DNA of 64,000 nt from positions 98,501 to 162,500 of the forward strand of contig JAODUO010000573.1 of NCBI GenBank assembly GCA_025642075.2, written 5' to 3'. Positions 13,101-22,100 of this stretch are shown here, piece by piece. A program made the position numbers and the translations under genes. The stretch's first letter is position 1, and each line of letters starts with the position of its first letter. Under the pieces are notes generated by a model. It saw only the letters and a program-made list of their open reading frames with translations, ran no database searches and was not told where the DNA came from. This stretch comes from Ridgeia piscesae. Lineage: Eukaryota; Annelida; Polychaeta; Sabellida; Siboglinidae.

Positions 13101-16100
13101 CAGTGACCAGTGCAGTCGTGTCTCAGTGACCAGTGCAGTCGTGTCTCAGTGACCAGTGCAGTCGTGTCTCAGTGACCAGTGCAGTCGTGTCTCAGTGACC
13201 AGTGCAGTCGTGTCTCAGTGACCAGTGCAGTCGTGTCTCAGTGACCAGTGCAGTCGTGTCTCAGTGACCAGTGCAGTCGTGTCTCAGTGACCAGTGCAGT
13301 CGTGTCTCAGTGACCAGTGCAGTCGTGTCTCAGTGACCAGTGCAGTCGTGTCTCAGTGACCAGTGCAGTCGTGTCTCAGTGACCAGTGCAGTCATGTCTC
13401 AGTGACCAGTGCAGTCGTGTCTCAGTGACCAGTGCAGTCATGTCTCAGTGACCAGTGCAGTCGTGTCTCAGTGACCAGTGCAGTCATGTCTCAGTGACCA
13501 GTGCAGTCGTGTCTCAGTGACCAGTGCAGTCATGTCTCAGTGACCAGTGCAGTCTGTCTCAGTGACCAGTGCAGTCATGTCTCAGTGACCAGTGCAGTCA
13601 TGTCTCAGTGACCAGTGCAGTCATGTCTCAGTGACCAGTGCAGTCATGTCTCAGTGACCAGTGCAGTCATGTCTCAGTGACCAGTGCAGTCACGTCTCAG
13701 TGACCAGTGCAGTCACGTCTCAGTGACCAGTGCAGTCACGTCTCAGTGATACACCATACATGCAACTGATACAAACACATGTACATTCCAATTATTTTAT
13801 TGCATTTATTACCTATTTAAATTTATTAATATTTTATAAATACTGGCACAATTGTAAAGTGCCATGAACAATTGCGGATCTGGCCAATTGAATATATTAT
13901 TATTATTATTACTACAAACGCATGGGATAAATACATTATTATTATTACCAATTTGTAGCATTCAGCAAATGCTAAGTGAGACAAAAAGAAGCACTAAGCG
14001 AACCTTCTCCTTCTTTGTGGACGTCTCCTCCTGTTCTTTCTCCGGACTTCGATCCTCGGGAATTCCCAGAATAATGTTCTCGTCATTGGGGTCTAGGACA
14101 AGGGTCGGTGGTTCTGGGATCCGGTCCATCGCCTGCGGTTAACATCAACATTCAGAGCATTTTGCATGGATGGTGCATGGTCTTCATTTTACATGGAAGG
14201 TGCATGGTCCTCATTTTACATGGCAGGTGCATGGTCCTCATTTTACATGGAAGGTGCGTGGTCCTCATTTTACATGGAAGGTGCATGGTCCTCATTTTAC
14301 ACGCAGGGTGTGAGGTCCTCATTTTACATGGAGGGTGCATGGTCCTCATTTTACATGGAAGGTGCATGGTCCTCATTTTACATGGAAGGTGCATGGTCCT
14401 CATTTTACATGGAGGGTGCGTGGTCCTCATTTTACATGGAGGGTGCGTGGTCCTCATTTTACACACAGGGTGTGTGGTCCTCATTTTACATGGAGGGTGC
14501 GTGGTCCTCATTTTACATGGAAGGTGCGTGGTCCTCATTTTACATGGAGGGTGTGTGGTCCTCATTTTACATGGAAGGTTCGTGGTCCTCATTTTACATG
14601 GAGGGTGCGTGGTCCTCATTTTACATGGAAGGTGCGTGGTCCTCATTTTACATGGAGGGTGCGTGGTCCTCGTTTTACATGGAAGGTGCATGGTCCTCAT
14701 TTTACATGGAAGGTTCGTGGTCCTCATTTTACATGGAGGGTGCGTGGTCCTCATTTTACATGGAAGGTTCGTGGTCCTCATTTTACATGGAGGGTGCATG
14801 GTCCTCATTTTACATGGAGGGTGTGTGGTCCTCATTTTACATGGAGGGTGGGTGGTCCTCATTTTACATGGAAGGTGCATGGTCCTCATTTTACATGGAG
14901 GGTGCATGGTCCTCATTTTACATGGAGGGTGCATGGTCCTCATTTTACATGGATGGTGCATGGTCCTCATTTTACATGGAGGGTGTGTGGTCCTCATTTT
15001 TTAAAGTTTTAGGATGTTGCAAATTGTTGTGAAAAACAGTAAAACCCAAGTAAAAAGCGCAATTGAACACCATCATGAATTCTCCTGAAAGCATTCAGCC
15101 ATGTTGCAATCACTACGCAAAGTTTGAATAATTCTATTTGTACAGAAACATCCACCACTGTCTATAGCCATGTACTCATTCAGTGAACTGAAGCAACAGA
15201 GTGAATAAACTTGCCCAAGATTTGAAACAACAACAAAGGAATTGAACTAAAAGTCTCAAGATTGAGTCCGACACTCTAGCCACTACACCACCTGGTGGAC
15301 GAATGAAGAACAAACCTCAGCGTCCCATATGACGTCATCCTCCCAACAGCCGTAGACGAGATCTTCATTCTCAATAGGGAACATGCTGTACCACGTTGTG
15401 TCCTCAGCTCGATCCCGATCCTGCCCTGTGTGTCGGGAAAAGGACATTTTTATATTTTGTCTTTAATAAAAAAAAATGTATGCAATCTATCAAGAAAAGG
15501 ACATTTTGTAATTTTATTTTAAAATATTTATTTTTTATATTATAACTGTTCATTAACATTAACACATACTTGCTTACATCCGTTTGTTAAACACGCCCAT
15601 CCTCAGGAAGCAGAATATGGGTTTACAGGATATTTGTAAATATTACATTTGCTGTGATATAAATTAATGTCAGAGTTAACAAAGGTTGTGACTAATACAC
15701 ACAACTAACCAGCATACTTTACAATCTCAAACGATTCCACAAAATATGTATAATATTACCAACAATTAATTGCCTCTGTTCAATGTAGAGTCTTGAACCT
15801 CAATCATGGCAAGAATCTCAAAAGAGCGAAGAATTTATAATTGTTTTCGTTTAATGAAGCAGCTCTATTTTTGTAACAAAGAAAAGCATCAAAGGCCTGA
15901 ATTACACGACAATGTACAATGTAAAGTTCGACAGATTCACATTTGTGGTGGCCATATTGTAAACTTCATGGACCTGGTTGTTACGTGACAGGTCACATGA
16001 CGGATCCATCAATCCCAACTGACATTCCAGTCCCACAAATCTTTCCCTTATACAATCCTCACTGAAACAACTTTTCACTGTTTTCTTCGAGAAGAAAACC

Positions 16101-19100
16101 CCCAATATAAAAAATATGGCTGACAGATTCAGACTTGTTGATGTCAAACAGTTCCACATGCATGTCAGCCATTTTATAAACTTGATGGACCCGGTTGCTA
16201 AGCAACGTGTCACATGATGAATCCATCAATATAAAACCCAAGAAATCCCTAGTTGCCTTCCCCACTTACCAAGTCCTCCGTGCCCTTGCATACTCACTCC
16301 CTTCTGCATGGCAGCCCCCAGGTATTTCCCCATGGAGAAGCCCCCTGGTTTACACCCCCCAAGTAGGCCAGGCTGAGGCTTGCCAAGCACTGCAACATTC
16401 AATAAACACGTATCACCTTATATGTGGTCTTTACCATTTCATCTTAGGTAACACAGACATTGTAACATTTTAATCAAGTCAAGTCAAGAGTGCAGTAAAA
16501 ATACTATATTTTAACCAGTATTTTAACTGTTGCACTGACAATACGTGAACTGTGAAGACAATACATGAACTGTGAAGACAATACTGAACTGTGAAGACAA
16601 TACGTGAACTGTGAAGACAATACGTGAACTGTGAAGACAATACGTGAACTGTGAAGACAATACGTGAACTGTGAAGACAATACGTGAACTGTGAAGACAA
16701 TACGTGAACTGTGAAGACAATACGTGAACTGTGAAGACAATACGTGAACTGTGAAGACAATACGTGAACTGTGAAGACAATACGTGAACTGTGAAGACAA
16801 TACGTGAACTGTGAAGACAATACGTGAACTGTGAAGACAATACGTGAACTGTGAAGACAATACGTGAACTGTGAAGACAATACGTGAACTGTGAAGACAA
16901 TACGAATGTAGACAATCGTGAACTGTGGACAATACGTGAACTGTGAAGACATACATTAAAAACGTGAACTGTGAAGAAAATTTAGTGAACTGTGAAGACA
17001 ATACGTGAACTGTGAAGACAATACGTGAACTGTGAAGACAATACGTGAACTGTGAAGACAATACGTGAACTGTGAAGACAATACGTGAACTGTGAAGACA
17101 ATACGTGAACTGTGAAGACAATACGTGAACTGTGAAGACAATACGTGAACTGTGAAGACAATACGTGAACTGTGAAGACAATACGTGAACTGTGAAGACA
17201 ATACGTGAACTGTGAAGACAATACGTGAAAGTGAAGACAATACGTGAACTGTGAAGACAATACATGAACTGTGAAGTAGTGACTCTGCATCATCTGTAAA
17301 GAGAACTCTAAAACATAATTTTTTATTCTAACTTCTTAAATGACATGTTAGATTTGCGTCTTTTAGCCTTCTATATATTTATTTGTTTACTTATTAATTT
17401 TATTAGTCTGTTTATATGATACATTGATATGTAAAAATAATTTTATTTGTGTACGGTGAAAATACCCTAAGAGAAAAAGTTGCTGATTTTGTTTTAAAAA
17501 ACTGAAAAACTAACAGTTACCAATTTTTGGGTCTTGAGAACCCTAGGAGGCCTTAAATAGGTCAATTTAAAATAGTGATAGTATCCTACGAAATGACTAT
17601 GCAAAATTATAAATAGATCTTCAACGGTTTCTGAGATATGAGAGCTAATTGTAGATGGTGGACGGCGCACATAGGGTGATGCCATACGACCGTAGGACAT
17701 TTGGTCAAAAGTACAAAAAATGACAGATGGACAGGAAAACACAACTGAAGGTGACCTTGGGGAGTGAGTGGGGCTGTTAGTAGTCTGTGTATGCAGTTTT
17801 GTTGTCATCCCTTAATAAATAGCCATTAAATAACCTGTGAAATATACATACAGTGAACTCATCCAAATTAGTGGACTCGTCCTACCTTACCTACTCCCAC
17901 TCACAGTGGACTCACCCTACCCTACACTCCCCCACCATTGATAATGGACTCACCCTGCTGGGCGTACTGTTCGGCGGTGCGACTGTTACAGCTGGGGATC
18001 CACCCCGCGGTGACGCCCCTCTCCCCCATCGACTGGAGCACCTTCTGTCGCACCTCGTCACCATTCCAGATGACGTCATCCTCCCACTGCGTCTGTGTCA
18101 CCATGTGGTACGCCTCCTCCGGCAGGTGTGTCACTGACGGCGGTGACGCGTCACTGTCGTGGGGTGGATGGTCATCATCTGATGACACGTCAGCTTCCTC
18201 CTCCTTCGGCTGACAACAACGGGAAAGTGATGGACCGTGTAGACGTGGGCAGGTGATTCTAGTTTTTGTTTTTACTTTAAAATAAAAAACTTGTTTTTTC
18301 TTCATTTTTTAAATTACATACATTTTTTTTTTTAAATAATAACTGTATTTAAACACCATCAAATCTGGGGGTAATGCCCTGTTCAAGGGTGTGTAAAACA
18401 TAAATCTTAAACATAAAATCTTACATAAGAGAAATAATAAGTAAGTAAATTATGAGTTATGAACTAAAGGTTCATAAGACAAAATCCTAGTTTATTATAA
18501 AGTACCGTACGTAGTTATTTCCAGAGTGTAGCTGTGCTAACAATCTGAAATCAACTCGCTATTTCAATTCAATCTTCTGAAACTATACCCCTCTACCTTT
18601 TGTAAAAATCCAAACATATTTGTCTGAAATTACTTTTCCACCATAAATCTTCGGCGGTTCCGTGCTCCAATGACGACTTTTGTCTGTCCCTGTCTATGAT
18701 TACATCAAATGATTTTATGTGCTGCGCCTCTGAACTTCAATTTTCTAGCATACAGACTCTGTAGAAGGGTTGGATTGGCCATTGCAGTTACACATGTTAC
18801 CATCTCGACATTGTTTTCAGTTGCATCAGCTGAGACTCTTTCGCTCTCAAAATGTGTTCATCCCATCATAAACAAAGTACCTGCCTTCCCTCTCTCTACC
18901 CAGTGCATGTCTCACTACTGCTGTTGTTCACGCTGGATTCACTTTGAGATATATGATGAGTAACTACTCTTGCTGTGATATGTAAATTATATTTCCTAAC
19001 AACTGCTTTGACCTACTGCGTTTTTAATCTTATATAATTTTTAGAATTTATATTTATTTATCATATGATATACTTTCTTTATTAATCATTTTATCTCTTT

Positions 19101-22100
19101 AACAACACAAGAGAATTTCCCCATGAGAACAAATAAAGGTATTTTGATTAATTTGTTTGACTGATTGATGTCAAGGCATTTTCAATGGTCCAAAAAACTA
19201 TATATGCACTAGTGTATAGTGGCAGGCCATGACTGTTTATACGGCAAGGCAAACATGCATAAATATCTTCACAGCAGTGAAATTATCGAGTGTTGTTGCT
19301 GGGAGTGCAAAATAAGTATCCCATGATGCATCTGCAACATGTGCAAACCGTAACTGTTCTTGTCAGTGGCGAAGTAGCACAAGCAATCGGGAGTGCACCT
19401 TTTTCCGATTACTTGCACAGCTACACCACAAACAATCTGCGCAAAATTGCCATATGACATAAATATTATTACGCCGTAGTATTACTATATATGAACTTGT
19501 ACACGTTATTCCGTAACTGTTTACATGTACTGGTCATGTGACCCACCTGCTTCAGCTTGAAACCGTAGTCGAAGCCCTGACCAGTTTCATCCACTCCCAT
19601 CATGTCGTACCAGAGTTGGGCGGGCCCGTACCGCCACGCCGGGATCTCAGGCATCTGTTCCCCATCCTTCCCGTTCTCCTTGTTCTCAGCCGTCCCATCA
19701 TCCTCCTGGCGCAGGAACTCTTCCTACCAGGATAAGGAGACAGCAATGTCATGTGCGGAGGAAGTCATTTAAAAAATAATATTTTTTATTTCATACAATG
19801 CAACATCCATGACTGTTTGCGGCACTTCACAACGTATCACTATCAAAATATATAAACATTATAATTTTATACAATAAGAATACTAATATTTTAAAATAAA
19901 TAATACAAAATATGCGTATGTATATAAATAACTAAAATTAATGTAATATTAAATAACATAGCATTTCTAAAAAAATAAAGAAGTAAATAAATCAATAAAT
20001 AACCTATTGGTCATAACAAATATATAATAATAATTAATCTACCAAATAATTCCATATAACAATACAACAATACTGATAAAGGAATGCATATGTATGGTTA
20101 ATAAATAATTTAGTAACTTTTTTTAAAATGTTTGAATAATAATAATAATAATAATTACATAACAATTACAATTAAGCAGTGTATGTGCGGGTGTGCACAT
20201 ATGAAAATATGCGTTTATGTGTGTGACTGTGTACATGTGTGTAAGTTTGTGCGTTTTAGGCTATTATTTCTACTACTTTACATGGATTCACCTAGTCCAG
20301 AATGAAAATCAACATTTGCAGTGTTTAGAAGCCCTTGTTGGGCTGAGGTCTCACTTGCTTATGGACTCATTAAATCATTACTCCACTGACCGTATCATCC
20401 GGCATCAGTTCATCTGGCCGTGCTGGACGTCCAAGATTAAGCCGATACGGCCAGTAATCCTCCTCTTCAACTTCTTTGCTCTCCAGCTTGATACAGGTGT
20501 CGCCCTCTAGCAGTTGCTTGTCATCAACCCTGTTTGGTGACGTCGCCGATTCGGGTTCACTTTTTATTTTAGCGTCCGGCTTCGAATCTGTGCTCTTTCG
20601 GATGTCTGCGGACTTTCCATCTTCTTCTTCCGGTTTCTTCTTTTTCTTCCGCTTCCATACATGCGGAACGTGGATTGGCCGAAAGAGTTTCGAGAAACGC
20701 AAAACCTGCGGGACAAAGATAGTTCATTACACAGCGTGACAGCCAGGCCCTAGGAATACTCCATTCCCTATAGGACCATTTTGATTTCTCTCAGAAGTAT
20801 TCAGCCATTCTCCAAATATTTCACACCTAAATTTTAGTTTCATTTTAGTTTTATGTATTCTGCAGTAAATATTTATGGATATGGCACCACATAGATAAAC
20901 AAAGATAAACAAATATTACTTTAATTCACTTCATATAAACATATATGCCCGTTGACCTGGCAATTCTAACAAATTACGGTGGCACCAAATGGGTAGACTG
21001 AAAAGGTTTTCAACGCATGCTTTTGACAACTTACAGTATGATAACACTTTTGAACATTCATCTGCATTTATAACATATACGTCATGCTTTTTATTAATGT
21101 ATGACGTATCATCCTCTTAAACACAAGGTATAACATTGGCAACGATGAACACATGGTAAGTACAATAATAATGATTGACAGGTTTCATCGAGAAGAAGGA
21201 TATTACCATAAATTTACAAAATGCAAAGACCTATGTGACATAGCTGTATACATTTACTAGCTCTGCTAGAATGTATCACATTACCTTTCCTGGACGGAAC
21301 TCGGGAAACCATTCCCTAAGGTCTATGTTTTCGTACTCTTTTGGTAACATGGCCGCCAATGGCGTCTTCAGATTAGCCGCGTTCTCGTCACTCATCTCCG
21401 TCTTCACACACAGTGCACCAGAGGGCACCACCTGTTCACTTGTCATGTGACCACTCTGACTGAGCGATGACGCCAATTTGTCAGTCTCCTGTGATGGATC
21501 CGATTGGTTAGGGACCCAAGATGGCGGCGGCATCAGTTTTGTATCAGGCTGGATGTCCTCATCGTAATCGTCATGCTCAGTTCCTTCAGCACAAATGGCA
21601 AATTCCTTATTAGGATTGTATAGTTATTCACAGATATCCTTTTTTCAGATAAAACACAATATGACAATTAAGTGTCCTTTTTCTGATTTTTTTTAAAGGT
21701 ACTTTACAAGTTAATTAGAACAAGTCAGATTCTAAAAGATATTCACAAATCAAAAATACTGTATTTCTTTAAAAAACTACACCAAGTTAAAACTAGATGT
21801 TTCAGATAAATTACACTGTATGCAGGAATGCAGATGCAGTGATTTGAGAATTTCTGAAACAATGTTTTTGTTGAGAAAATGGCTGCAAACTTAAAAAAAA
21901 ATTATATCCTGATATCGTCATGCTTGATCCATGACTGACTAATTTACAGTTATGTAATTGTTATGAAATTATTACTATAGATGGTAAATGTACAATGCTG
22001 TCAAAATCTGGCCAAATATGGTAACCACTGTGAGTATTTTTCTACCAAAAAACACCAGCTGACCAGAAGTGTCTGGCCTTAAAATGACTCATTCAGATCA

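Noticed and set aside
12288..13750. CRISPR-like regular repeats
   Set aside because: Units are directly contiguous with no unique spacers, no cas genes, and a eukaryotic intron context.
14108..15032. Frames of 225-298 codons on both strands
   Set aside because: Product of a 27-bp tandem unit in TAF1 intron 8.
16479..17293. Overlapping minus-strand frames of up to 253 codons (SSQFTYCLH repeats)
   Set aside because: 20-bp tandem array in TAF1 intron 7 with all phases open.
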